Assembly (NCBI RefSeq): GCF_947242115.1
Contig: NC_074725.1
Coordinates: forward strand, 15,625,511 to 15,689,510
Source of the DNA: Biomphalaria glabrata
Lineage: Eukaryota > Mollusca > Gastropoda > Planorbidae
Length of the DNA: 64,000 nucleotides
Direction: 5' to 3'
Below the pieces are notes generated by a model. The model saw only the letters and a list, made by a program, of their open reading frames with translations. It was not told where the DNA came from and searched no databases. This document shows positions 34,739 to 45,325 of the stretch, one piece after another. Positions within the stretch are counted from its first letter, which is position 1, and each line of letters begins with the position of its first letter. Position numbers and translations under genes: made by a program.

Positions 34739-37700
34739 CTAAACCAAATGGAGAAAAGGATGTGAAATATATAGAGACAAACACACATACTTAATATACC
34801 CCTACCTAAACCAAATGGAGAAAAGGATGTGAAATATATATAGACAAACACACATACTTAATATACCCTACCCCACTCCATTCCTTTTCAAATAATGTAC
34901 ACTAAAATAGTCCAAGAGAAGAATAAAGAAAAAAAGTATTAAGAATATCAAAGTGATATTGAAGAAATCAACACTTAGGCTAGCGCTGTAACTAGTGTAA
35001 TCATTCGAGCAGACGTGCTTATGAGAACGCACCCAAAAGGTTTTACAAGGAGCTCGCTGATTGGTCAGAATAATTGTTACTTACAGGAAGAGTGTTTATT
35101 TGACCAATGGTAATTCATTTTACATCTAGTTATACTGTTGATAAAAATAACAATCTAGCCTTTCGGATTAGAATGGCAGTGAAAACATTTTGTAAATCGG
35201 ACAATAAATAAAAAAGTTACGATATTTTTTATTTTTTGCATATTTAATGAGCTAAATTAATAAGAACACATGATATTTTGTAAAATTATTTTAAAATATT
35301 TTAAAACATACAATATAAATAAAACTAATGAAAAATGGTAGAGAAATGGATAAATTATTATTTTAAACCATATTTGAAAAAGGTAAAAAAAAATAAAAAA
35401 TTCATATAATTGAGGTGAAACATACTTAATATACCCCTACCTAAGCCAAATGGAGAAAAGGATGTGAAATATATAGACAAACACACATACTTAATATACC
35501 CTACCCCACTCCATTCCTTTTCAAATAATGTACACTAAAATAGTCCAAGAGAAGAATAAAGAAAAAAAGTATTAAGAATATCAAAGTGATATTTTTTTTT
35601 TAATGTATTGGTATTGCCAGTCTCTTTACTTGACAATAGCATCACAATAGTCAAAGGTTGACAAAACAAGCTTGTATTACACAGTTACAAATAACACTTG
35701 TGGCTCACATAATATTACACACTGACTCAGTACTAGATTTTATTCACACAGATGGACTAACATTAACTAATATAGGATCTTTAAAATAACCTGGAAAGAA
35801 AGAGTGTGTAATACTGAGATCCTCGCAAGAACGGGCCTTCCCACCATCTTTACAGTCGGACATGTTCACCGGATGGAGGACAATTGCATCCGGAAAATCA
35901 TTCTGTACGGGCAACTTACGTCTGGCTCAAGAAAAACTGGTCGCCCTCCGTTACGTTGATGTGATAAAATGGGATTTAAAATCAGTAAACCTTGATACTG
36001 ACCACTGGGAAGAGATAGCCTTATACCGCACTAACTGGAGAGAGACAGTGACCAAAAAAGCTATGGACAGTGAGAAAACATGGGCCTCAGCTCTTGAAGA
36101 AAAGCGTGCCACGTGGAAAATAGCCAGCTCCTCTACCACCAAAGCAAAAGCCACCTTGACTTGCACTATATGTGGACGGGAGTGTCTCTCCAAGACAGAG
36201 CTCCACAGCAATATGAAAAAGTGTTGGAGATAAACAATAGGCCATTATATATAGGAACATTAATATCATTAACATAGATAATTTGGAGCAATTCACCTAT
36301 AGATTTATAAATGCACATCACAAGCTTCTCTCTCATGCTATAACATACACAGTGTGCTATTGTCCAATCTCTTTTGTGGACATGTGGGGGGATGGGGTAT
36401 CTGGAAGAAGGTTTCTGTAATGCCTTTAGGTGCTCAGCAAATACAACTCTGCTTGAGCCAGGATTTAAAGTTTGAGACCACCTTGATAGATAGTCTATTG
36501 GTTTATACTAAATTTATACCCACTCAGCCTCACATCCCTGCTTCATCAGTGGATCTATTGTTTTTCCATAGACAAAACAAAAACTCTGAAAGAATAAATC
36601 CCAGAACAAAGCCCAGAATAGAATTTATGAACACTTTAATGTAATAAATGCAAACTTTCTAAAAGAATAACTTCTCAAATCTATATCACAATATAACCCA
36701 AAATATATTAGTTAAACCAACTGTCCTCAACTGCCCCTTCAATAAGTTGTGTACATTTTTATTTATTATGTTGATAAGCACTCAAACTCAAAAGATAAAA
36801 GTTGACTAGGACCACCTCATCTAAATTCATCTACTTTTTTTTTCTATGATGCCACAAGTTTAACAGTAGGCTATTCCCTTTTGCCCTTGCCTTGATCTTT
36901 TAGAATACCTGACATTTAGTAACTATGGTCTGAAGGTATTTTGTCACTAGTTGAGGATGAACAAAATTGAAACATGCTTTATACATTCTAAACCTTTCTT
37001 CAAAAAAAGAAGATTGACTTATCAAACAAACTTCCAGGAGGTGAGCAGTAAAGTTTTAAAACTCTGTTTATGAGACTAATAATCTACTGGTTTTTACTAC
37101 AAAATAAAATTAGCATTATTTTTTCTTTGTAAATCAAGAGATGTAGTAGATTTAACCAACCTGATTCCTGAGTGCTGTATGGGGCATGTGAATCTTGGGG
37201 ATGGCAGGTTTTCTTTCAAACTCTTCATCTTCCCAATAGTCTACATGTATGGGGCGTGAGGAATATCTTGAAGATACAATATAACAAAAAAAAATGGAAT
37301 ATCGAATGCACAAAGAAATTTTTAAAAAATGAAAGATACAAAGACAAAATTTTGTTGAAAGTGACATCATACCAAAACAAAAATACATAAACACAACATA
37401 AAAAATACTTAGACTTAAAGATAACAGCACATTTCTTATTCCTTATTCTAGGATAAGTCAAAGTGTTCTTTCTTCCCTAGTGCCATTACAGCACAGTTGC
37501 CTGAATCAGCCAGGAAAACCAATGCCTTAGTAGAGGCTAGGTCTATAAATAACATGCATGACTAGTCTAGATTGTCAAATGGATAAGCATAAGACAATTT
37601 ATTTGATGAAAGAATGTAATTTACAAGATAAGAGACTAATATAAATTACTTTTATACAGGAAACATATCCCTGGTACATAAATAAAGAACTAAATGTCAA

Positions 37701-40700
37701 TTTTTTTAAAGACTTAAATTTTATTATTTTTTTTTTACACTTTGTCTACTTTTGAATCAAAATCAGTGATTGTAGTTAAAAAAAACAATATAAAATTAAA
37801 AGATTTATTTGTTCACAAAGCCCCATTTTAATTCTTTTTTTTTGTTCATTTTGAATTTCAAATTACTGAATGTTTCGTTATCATAAATGTGGTGCACTCA
37901 TTTCAAATATTATAACAAAATTTACAGCTTACATGTTTAAACTTTTATGACACCATTTGTTAAGTGAAAACTACTTTATGGAGCAGAGACCTAGAAAACT
38001 ACAGTCACAATCATGAACAAAAATTCACATATTTATCAGGAAGATTCTTATCTGCTGGTCAGACAAGATCTCGAATGAAGAACTGTGGCTAAGAACAAAG
38101 CAGCAGCCCTTCAAAGTAGATATCCATCAGAGACACTGGCATGGATAGGCCACACTACATGCAACATTACAAGACAAGCCCTCACCTGGAACCCACAAGG
38201 AAAGAGAAAGAGGGGACGGTCCAGGGATACAAGGCCCCATTATTTAGAAATAGATGCCAAGCAGATGGGCAAGATGTGTGGACAGTTGGAGAGACTTGCC
38301 TAGAACCGTGATGCCTAGAGTAAGCTGGATTGTGGCCTATGCCCCAGATGGGACAACAGGCAGAGATGAGATGACAAACTTTTACAAGCTGTTACAGAAT
38401 GAGATTTACTTTATGTTGACTTTGTACAATAATTTTTAATCTAGATCAAATTAAACAAATATCTGGTTATGAAGGAAGTAACACAAGCTATTGCTATAGT
38501 TGCTGTTAAGTAAGTCAAAAATGTGCATCTCAAATAATGAAATAAAGGATGAGCTTGTGAAATGAGCATGTTTTAAAATTGTATGAACTACACTAACCTG
38601 AAAGTGGACGATGATGAACCGGATCTCAACATGGTAGCTGCAGGAATTAAACTGCTGATAGAATGCCGCAGGCTGTAAACTTTTGGCTTTTCCCATATAC
38701 AGCCAGAAGAAGAATAGTAGTCTAAAAGTAATATATAAACTAATTAAACCACTGGTAATAGTGGCTACAACTTGCTTCAAGGCTAACTAGTGGATACAAC
38801 ATGGTCAGGCAGTCTTCAAGAGTGCTAAATAGAGTTGAATGGTGGTTAAATGTCTGGTCAATGTGAATGCCAAACTAAGGCTAGAGGTATTGTCTGGTCA
38901 GTTAAGCTTATCAAGATGCCAGCATCATATTTTTTGTACTTTTATGCATGATTGATTTCAATGAGAGGTTTCACTGTTTTTACTTGCTTATCTTCTCTTG
39001 GCAAACAAATTATTTGGGGTCGCAAGTTAGTATTTCCTTGTATATATTCTATGCATTTTGTAACTCTATTGTTATATTGAAAGCACATCATTAAGCTGTA
39101 TATAAAGAGTTTAGATCACACCTGATACAGGTTATTAATCTCACTGCACTATTTTATATGCTATTTGAGCTAGCCAGGAAAACCAGTGACTTAGCTGAGT
39201 TTAAGTCATTGGTTAATATGCATGACTAAATGCATGACGCGTAGGACATAATCATCTTCTTTTTTGAAGTAACGTCTGTATTATATAAGATAAGATATTT
39301 ATTCTATTTTTTTTATGTTTTCTTGACTTGAGGGATCCCAAACAGAGGATGCATATTCTAATATTGGCCTAACTAAGATTAAACAGCATTTAAGTTTATG
39401 TTCATATTTTATTTGTAAAAATTTCTTTTAATTCATTCAAATTTTAATTCAATACTATTATTTACCATAATATATTTTCTAATAAATACTATAGCTTTTC
39501 AATGAAAACCTGTATCAGTGTGTCAATAAATACTTTAGGTTTTCAATGACTATTTGTATTAGTGTGTCAATAAGTAGTTTAGGTTTTCAATTACTACTTG
39601 TATCAGTGTGTCAATAAATACTTTAGGTTTTCAATTATATTTGTATCAGTGTGTCAATAAATACTTTAGGTTTTCAATGACTACTTGTATCTGCGTTTCT
39701 CACCTCCCAATGAAGTCTTTGCTCTTTGAAAATCTTTTACAGACAAGTGAATGGGATCATGGGGACCATCTTTTACAGGTGGAGCTATAGATAGAATAAA
39801 AAAAAATATCTGACTTATTTTTATAAACAAATAAAAAAAGATATATTTGTTCACAATTCAGAAATACATTTCAATGTTGAGGCTGAGAGAGGTACCTATT
39901 TTACAATTTAATATATCTATGTAAAAATGATAAGCATGCTGAGCTAAAGTATTTTACAAATGTTATTCTTATTTTCAGTTATATGGTATAACTATTAAAC
40001 TCCCATTATCTTTGCTGACATTCATGATGCTCTATTGTTTGATTATTAAAAAATGGAGTTAGAATAAAACAATATTCAGCTGCAGGCAAAAGAAACAGGT
40101 GTTACTGACTACATGTGAAAATAAGGTTTGTAAGTTTCAAAGTGAAACTTCACCTGTGACAAATACACAAGGAGTCCTAAAAACTTACTTGGTTTATCAA
40201 ATAGGAATTCATCAATGTACGAATTGTTTGCCACTTTATGATACTTGTTATATAAACTGAAATAACATGTATAATACAGCTTTATTAATGTTACATGTAA
40301 AATACTAATGTCTTACGAGACAGAAAGGCCACATATATATATATATATATATACTAATTAACTCAAAAGTATATCTTCACATTTTCATAAAATTAAGGAT
40401 CAGAAAATATTTTTCCTAAGATCAACAATAGATTAGGTACTCTATATTTTGTATGTATGAAGCTCCTATGTTTGCTTGATCTATATTAGGTTGTCAATAT
40501 GGTGGACCTTTGTCTCTTTGTTTATTGCAAAGATTTTGTCTATAACAGAGATTTAAGTAAGGTAATTATATGACCATCTGTAATGTACATTAAGTAAATG
40601 TAAATGACTATCTTTCTGTTTACTTAATTATAAGTTGCATAAGTTTGGTGAATTTATAACACACAAACATTTCCTTCAAAAGTAATAATACTCATCAAAG

Positions 40701-42019
40701 TATTTGATAATTTTTTTTTTTTATTTGCTTGAAAAGTTGAACATGTTGTATAATTACCAACGTATACTCGGAATAAATCTTATTCTGTCAGATCTGACAA
40801 ATATTCCGTGACCTTGTGAACACTGAAAATACCTACGACCATGTAACATTCCATTGGAATCTCCAGCTAGACAAGAGAAAAAGAACATTATTTACATAAA
40901 AGTATGATAGAATCATTAAAATTTTATGAAGACGCTTACTAACATTTACAAATTAATTTTTTTTTTATGTTAAGTCAGCTAGTAAAAAAATTATACTATC
41001 TACATAAGTTTAATTTGAAAAAAAAATTGGTGTGTAAGTTTCAGTCATTTATTCAAAAATGATGATTTTATTTCCCCTCCTCCCCTCTCAGCTTGATTTG
41101 TATATTATATATAATATATATATACAATGCATTTTGCAAGTGTCTATAGAGCATCTCCAACCTTTTAAAATAATGCAAGTCAAATTAAGTCGAATAAAAA
41201 TATGAATTTGGCATAAGCTAATACTAAAATGCAATGGACATTTTAGGAACATTTTACTGATCTAGTGATCTATCTGTAATCAGTGTAATGAGCATGATCA
41301 TCATAGAGTCATCTTTGTTTTAAAGCAAGACGTCTTGTAGATCTATTAAGGGCCTGACTATGTGTCATGCCAAAGTCAAGAATACATAATAATATAGATA
41401 TAGACAATATAGAGCACTCTGGAGAAATTGAACCATTCTAGCAAGATAAGAGAGAATTGTACTGGCATAAACTAGATCTATAGTAAACATAACAAAATGT
41501 GTTATAGAGTCTATATAAAAAAAATATTTTAAAAAAGCAGTTTGAGTCTTGTCGCAAAACCGATATAAAGTTAAAAGTAGGGGTTAATACTGGCTATTTA
41601 CTAGGCTATAGCTAGTATATAGGCCTATATTGGCTATATAATATAGTATATATTATTATTATAATATTATTACCATTACTACGCCGTAGTCGGCGTAGTC
41701 TACGGAACTACCTATAGTATAGTCACTCTAGAATAATAGATCTACAATCTAAGTTAATTTATTTATTATAACTAGAATCTAGGTCTAGATCTATAAATAA
41801 TCTAGATCTACCTAGATACCTTGAGTTCTAGACTAGATCTAGATCTAGCTAGATTATAGATCTAAATTTTATCAAACCTGAAGCATCCAACGCAACTCCA
41901 ACCCAATCCCCTTTTTTCGTAGCTATCGTGCCTTTATACTTGACTACTCCTCTGTATATTCCTGCATTCCACCTAACTTCAACTCTCTGACCTACACAAA
42001 TATTTTCGAACAATACCAT
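34637..42019 (-). CDS. CAP-Gly domain protein, 229 aa, complete seven-exon gene
   Basis: Exons on the minus strand: 42019-41878, 40866-40758, 40256-40189, 39784-39704, 38679-38598, 37266-37161 and 34738-34637. They sum to 690 nt, 229 codons plus TAA, with junction phases 1, 2, 1, 1, 2 and 0 all consistent. The CAP-Gly domain spans about residues 9-78: VGQRVEVRWNAGIYRGVVKY, then KKGDWVGVALDAS and GRRYFQCSQGHGIFVRSDRI. Such domains bind tubulin or EB-type C-terminal tails, so a microtubule- or cilium-associated role is inferred. The usual GKNDG is GDSNG here (residues 49-53), an unusual change in the ligand-binding loop. The C-terminal half is non-globular: a Ser-rich stretch (135-160), an acidic DYWEDEEFERKP, and the end KGWEGAHYVREM. 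The start ATG has A at -3 and G at +4. No coiled coil or zinc knuckle is present. It is not a classical CLIP, dynactin or TBCB; subfamily not identified. Confidence 0.9.
34739..35592. repeat. Duplicated segment beside exon 7 (65-bp tandem plus ~165-bp direct repeats)
   Basis: A unit starting ctaaaccaaatggagaaaag occurs at 34739, 34805 and, as ctaagccaaatggag, 35440. The longer block (about 34790-34958) recurs at 35427-35592 with near-identity, including cccactccattccttttcaa. About 470 bp of unrelated sequence lies between them. Net structure: a roughly 640-bp tandem duplication or an insertion with long direct repeats. Each unit carries a copy of the exon-7 acceptor motif. Confidence 0.9.
35800..36235 (+). 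mobile_element. LINE 3' end with C-terminal zinc finger
   Basis: Plus strand: GHVHRMEDNCIRKIILYG, then a frame change, then YVDVIKWDLKSVNLDTDHWE and ATLTCTICGRECLSKTE with a terminal HSNMKKC. A typical LINE ORF2 end with a CCHC/C2H2-like knuckle. One frame change is visible near the GRPPLR stretch (35.94 kb). Inserted in the last intron of the CAP-Gly gene, opposite strand. Confidence 0.8.
36350..36487 (-). repeat. tRNA-derived SINE, family C, reverse copy
   Basis: Plus strand: gtccaatctcttttgtggac, then ggtgctcagcaaatacaact, then tgcttgagccaggattt. Related to copies at 54.3 and 63.25 kb. Confidence 0.6.
37161..37266 (-). CDS. CAP-Gly gene, exon 6
   Basis: Acceptor gtatcttcaag; first base completes Arg161. 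Encodes YSSRPIHVDYWEDEEFERKP, then AIPKIHMPHTALRNQ. Donor CAG/GTTGGT, phase 0. Confidence 0.9.
37425..37575 (+). mobile_element. LINE family D tail, diverged copy
   Basis: Contains ttcttccctagtgccattac, then gaatcagccaggaaaaccaa and aacatgcatgactag, the family D tail with changes. In intron 5 of the CAP-Gly gene. Confidence 0.6.
37970..38395 (+). mobile_element. RTE-like LINE 3' end
   Basis: Plus-strand pieces: LYGAET, then LAWIGHTTCNITRQALTWNP, then QGKRKRGRSRDTRPHYLEID. These match the W-I-G-H-x-x-R-x-x-x-x-x-I-x-R-Q-A-L-x-W-N-P-Q-G-K-R-K-R-G-R-P end of RTE-type ORF2. 5'-truncated with stops. Same family as 44727-45325. Confidence 0.8.
38598..38679 (-). CDS. CAP-Gly gene, exon 5
   Basis: Frame fixed by the exon 6 junction. 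Encodes YSLRHSISSLIPAATMLRSG, then SSSSTF. Donor TTTCAG/GTTAGT, phase 2. The acceptor gccaaaag is the only one found that keeps phase, but its pyrimidine tract is 20 nt away, so the 5' edge is the least certain in the gene. Confidence 0.75.
39168..39300 (+). mobile_element. LINE family D tail
   Basis: gagctagccaggaaaaccag, then ttaagtcattggttaatatg, then gcatgacgcgtaggacataa, ending ATAAGATAAG. Followed at 39310-39420 by a reverse piece of the same family's reverse-transcriptase end (cttgacttgagggatcccaa). Confidence 0.85.
39480..39692. repeat. 44-bp tandem repeat, about 4.6 copies
   Basis: Unit begins gtgtgtcaataaatacttta and continues ggttttcaatgactacttgt. It ends 12 bp from the exon 4 donor, so the intron 4 donor region abuts the array. 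Confidence 0.93.
39704..39784 (-). CDS. CAP-Gly gene, exon 4
   Basis: Acceptor attctatctatag. Encodes PPVKDGPHDPIHLSVKDFQR, then AKTSLG. Donor GGGAG/GTGAGA, phase 1. Confidence 0.9.
40189..40256 (-). CDS. CAP-Gly gene, exon 3
   Basis: Acceptor catgttatttcag; first base completes Cys84. Encodes LYNKYHKVANNSYIDEFLFD, then KP. Donor CCAA/GTAAGT, phase 1. Confidence 0.9.
40758..40866 (-). CDS. CAP-Gly gene, exon 2 (second half of the domain)
   Basis: Acceptor ctttttctcttgtctag. Encodes GDSNGMLHGRRYFQCSQGHG, then IFVRSDRIRFIPSIR. Donor TTG/GTAATT, phase 2. It completes the CAP-Gly fold begun in exon 1. Confidence 0.95.
40867..41877. other. Intron 1 of the CAP-Gly gene
   Basis: AT-rich, with TATATA and many TCTAGATCTAGA motifs at 41720-41865. 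No element recognised. Confidence 0.6.
41878..42019 (-). CDS. CAP-Gly gene, exon 1 (start codon)
   Basis: ATG at 42019 follows a run of A. Encodes MVLFENICVGQRVEVRWNAG to GVALDAS. Donor TTCAG/GTTTGA, phase 1. Upstream in-frame codons lack another ATG. Confidence 0.92.
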
Positions 42020-42463
42020 TTTTTTTTTCAAAATTATCTAAGTAATAAAGCCAAATAGAATCTAGTAGAATTCTAGATCATGATGTGCCGATACTATTTT
42101 AGGTCGGCCATGTTCTTTGTTTATATAGGTTACCATTTGTGTATCACATTCTCTCGATTGCGGACGAGAAAAAAGGGAGAAAACCAACATAATTTATAAA
42201 GTAAATTTATTAATAAGCAGTGAACTCTCTTAGAATTTCTGCCGAAGCAGGAAAGATTATGTTCGGGTGACTTGTAGAACTCATCATTATTATCATTATT
42301 AATATCATCACAATTATTGTTTGGCTTTCTTTATTATTTTTTTTAAATAATAATAATAAACTGTACCTGGAAAAAGAAGGGAAGGAAGGCAACGATTTAC
42401 CAAATTGCTTTAGTTCAGGAACAAAAGTCGGATTTTTCGCAGACGATTGCATAATATCTAGAA

Positions 42464-42667
42464 CAGGGGTTCTCAACCTGTGGGTCGCGACCCCCTTGTG
42501 GGTCGATTGACGATTTGCCAGGGGTCGCCAAAGATATTGAAAAGATGGATCGTTATGGTCTATTCTTCTATTGCTGTGTGTGTGTGTGTGTGCGGATTGG
42601 GGGGGGGGCGCGGCTAAGTGGGGGATTGTAAAAAGGGTCGCCGAGCATAAAAGGTTGAGAACCGCTG
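42464..42667. mobile_element. hAT-type MITE, 204 bp, with 8-bp TSD
   Basis: Begins caggggttctcaacctgtgg and ends aaaaggttgagaaccgctg, 16-bp inverted ends with one mismatch. Flanked by identical atctagaa at 42456-42463 and 42668-42675. It contains (GT)n and poly-G. Located about 445 bp upstream of the CAP-Gly start codon, in its likely promoter region. Confidence 0.93.
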
Positions 42668-42879
42668 ATCTAGAACAATAAAAACAACACAACTTACACA
42701 AGATACTGAAATTTTACTAAGAGAACTTTGTGAATTGCAGAAATAGGAATCAAATTGAAGCATGTCTAAATTTCCACCCAAAAAAAAGTAGAATAGGCTT
42801 AACAAAAAGCTAAAACAAATTAATTCCACTTATTTTATTCATGGTAAAAAACAGACTAAAAAACTATTTCTATAAATCA

Positions 42880-43425
42880 AATAAGAACATAAAATTAACA
42901 TGTTATTTACCCTGGTTAGGCCAATAATGGAATATGCATTCTCTGTTTGGGACCCCTCAACTCAAGAAAACATTAAGAAACTGGAACAGACTCAAAATAG
43001 AGCAATGAGATTCATAACAAACGACTATTCACATTTGAATCTGAGTAACACCTTTAGTTAAATCACTAAATTTAGAAAGCCTTCAGGACAGAAGACTCAA
43101 AAGTAAAGTAGCAATTATACATAAAACACTGAACAATAATCTTCAAATACAAAATCAAATTAAATACTCAGAAAGACACAAAGATAAAGGCACATTCCCT
43201 ATTCCATATGCTAGGACACATTTGTACAAATACTCCTTCCCTAGTGCTGTTAAAGCATGGAATGGGTTGCCTGAGCTAGCCAGGAAAACCAGTGACTTGG
43301 CAGAATTTAAGTCATTGGTTAATGTGCATGACTAAATGCATGACGCGTAGGGCGTAATCATCTTCTTTTTTCAAGTAAAGTCTGCATTATATAAGATAAG
43401 AAGATGAGAAGAATATTTATTCTAT
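42880..43425 (+). mobile_element. LINE family D (CR1/L2/Jockey-like) 3' end with reverse-transcriptase C-terminus
   Basis: Plus strand: FTLVRPIMEYAFSVWDPSTQ, then ENIKKLEQTQNRAMRFITND. After a frame change, LQDRRLKSKVAIIHKTLNNN, and then SFPSAVKAWNGLPELARKTS with DLAEFKSLVNVHD. These are the thumb and C-terminal motifs of a non-LTR reverse transcriptase. The element ends in an ATAAG-rich tail rather than poly-A. The 5' part is missing. This copy defines family D in the window. Confidence 0.88.
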
Positions 43426-43494
43426 TAAAACCTCTGCCCTTCTCACTTTTATTTCAAAAGAACTCTCCCCTGAGTTTGGTGGCTTAGAAAAAAG

Positions 43495-43675
43495 CTTACA
43501 AAAACACTGAACCATACTCTTCAAATACATAAACAAAATTTAATTAGCCAGGAAAACCAGTGACTTGGCAGAATTTAAGTCATTGGTTAATATGCATGAC
43601 TGAATGCATGACGCGTAGGACGTAATCATCTTCTTTTTTAAAGTAACGTCCGCATTTTATAAGATAAGATAAGAA
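43495..43675 (+). mobile_element. LINE family D tail with internal deletion
   Basis: Starts aacactgaaccatactcttc, jumps over about 130 bp of the family sequence, and resumes at attagccaggaaaaccagtg to the ATAAGATAAG end. Second copy within 300 bp, same orientation. Confidence 0.8.
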
Positions 43676-44726
43676 TCTAGATCTAGATCTGTAGGCAGCT
43701 TCATTAACAGTTGATTGGTTTTTAATATGCATAGGGTTATTTAAAGGTATTTTAACATTCACACGGAATTGTAGGCTCTATCCTGAATGTGAAATACTAG
43801 ATCTAGAACTATACAAAGCTAGAACAGTCAATTTTGCCACTTTTTTTTCCTCCTTCCTAAACCCAAACAGCAGACTGCGTCAATCATGACATTCGCTGTA
43901 ATGCTCTGCACCTATTAAGTTCTGTCCTAACAATATTGACTAACTCCAGGTCTGTGGTTGTATCTATAAGTAACACAACACAAAAGTATTTCTAGGTAGA
44001 ACTGCTAACAGTAACAATATCATACAAACATTTTGTTTTTCTCTTGTACCTAGTTGATTATGTCATTGCTTTATTTGGAAGTTGATGAATCAAATTGTCA
44101 CTGCATACAAGTACAATACTATTGATTTCAATAATGACATTGATTGCAACAAATGGTACTGTTCGGTAAAATAGTTTTTTAAAACTCTTTAAATGAAAAA
44201 AAAAAATAAAACAAATAATAATAATAATAAATAACATCTTTTTTTTTTTTTTTTTTGTCTCCGTCAGTTAAAATGTGACCCAAATGTTTTATAGCAATGT
44301 ACTCCTTAAAGAAAACCAGACTCATAACCACAGTATAGTTTGAGGACTGCTTTGATATCAATATGTTTGAATCAGTAGTTAGCAGTGTTTTTTTTTTCAA
44401 ACTAAATATCTTCAGCGATAGGTTTTAATTGAAGTACCGGCCAACCGTATAACATACTCTGGCGAGGGCCATTTGGTCCGCTGTTCATGTTTGCTCAATG
44501 CAGGTCAACCGAGAAGACAAAAGGTTACAGCTACTGTTGGAGGGAAACAGCTACTTCACGTCTTTTAAACTAAAAAGATGAAAAGGCGGCGCTAAAACGG
44601 CCTGCTTTGGGTGATGTGTGCATAGAATTCATTGATCGACCTCCACTCTCGGGAAGCCACACACAACAGCAGATGCAGGAAAAGCCCCCTTGCGTAAAAC
44701 TCAGCTAGTCTAAGTCTATATATAGA
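43676..44726. other. Intergenic; no feature
   Basis: AT-rich, with an 18-bp T run near 44240. The segment 44455-44700 is GC-richer without recognisable content. Confidence 0.45.
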
Positions 44727-45325
44727 GTGGAGAGCAAATTGTTCAAGGTGAGGGGCTGGATGAGGTGGAAAGCTTCACCTATCTTGGCAGATGTAAGAAC
44801 CGGCATTGATAAAGCTCAAGATGCCTTCTATCAGCTGAAGAATCCCTGGGGATCCAGGGAAATAAGCACCACCACCAAGATCAGGATCTTCAACACCATT
44901 GTTAAGCCAATACACTTTAAGGAGCAGAAACTTGGAGAGCCACCATCACACCATAAAAAAAAATCATCGTATTCATCAATAGCTGCCACAGGAAGATTCG
45001 TATGATCTACTGGCCAAACAAGATCTCGAATGAGGAACTGTGGCAAAGAACAAAGCAGCAGTCCATTGAAGTAGATATCCTTCAGTGACGCTGCAGATGG
45101 ATAGGTCACACCCATCGCAAGCCTGCATCCTATATAACAAGGCAAGCCCTAACCTGGAAACCCCAAGGAAAGAGGAAGAGGGGACAGCCCAGGAATAAAT
45201 GGCACCGCGATTTGGAAGCAGTTGGTAAAGACGTGGACAGGTGGAGAGACTCTCCCAGAACCGAGACGCCTGAAGGGAAGCTGGTTAGTGGCCTATGCTA
45301 TAAACGGGACTATAGGCAGGTAAAG
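44727..45325 (+). mobile_element. RTE-like LINE 3' end
   Basis: Plus strand: RTGIDKAQDAFYQLKNPWGS, then REISTTTKIRIFNTIVKPI, then NKISNEELW, RWIGHTHRKPASYITRQALT and QGKRKRGQPRNKWHRDLEA. Motifs appear in the expected order for an RTE-type ORF2 end, across frame breaks. 5'-truncated. Confidence 0.85.

Noticed and set aside
38598-38780. Alternative frame for CAP-Gly exon 5 (KSLQPAAFYQQFNSCSYH...)
   Set aside because: It does not keep phase with exon 6, whereas the Ser-rich frame does.
42210-42701. 163-codon minus-strand open frame upstream of the CAP-Gly gene
   Set aside because: It runs through a hAT MITE with (GT)n and poly-G, so the frame is not a gene.
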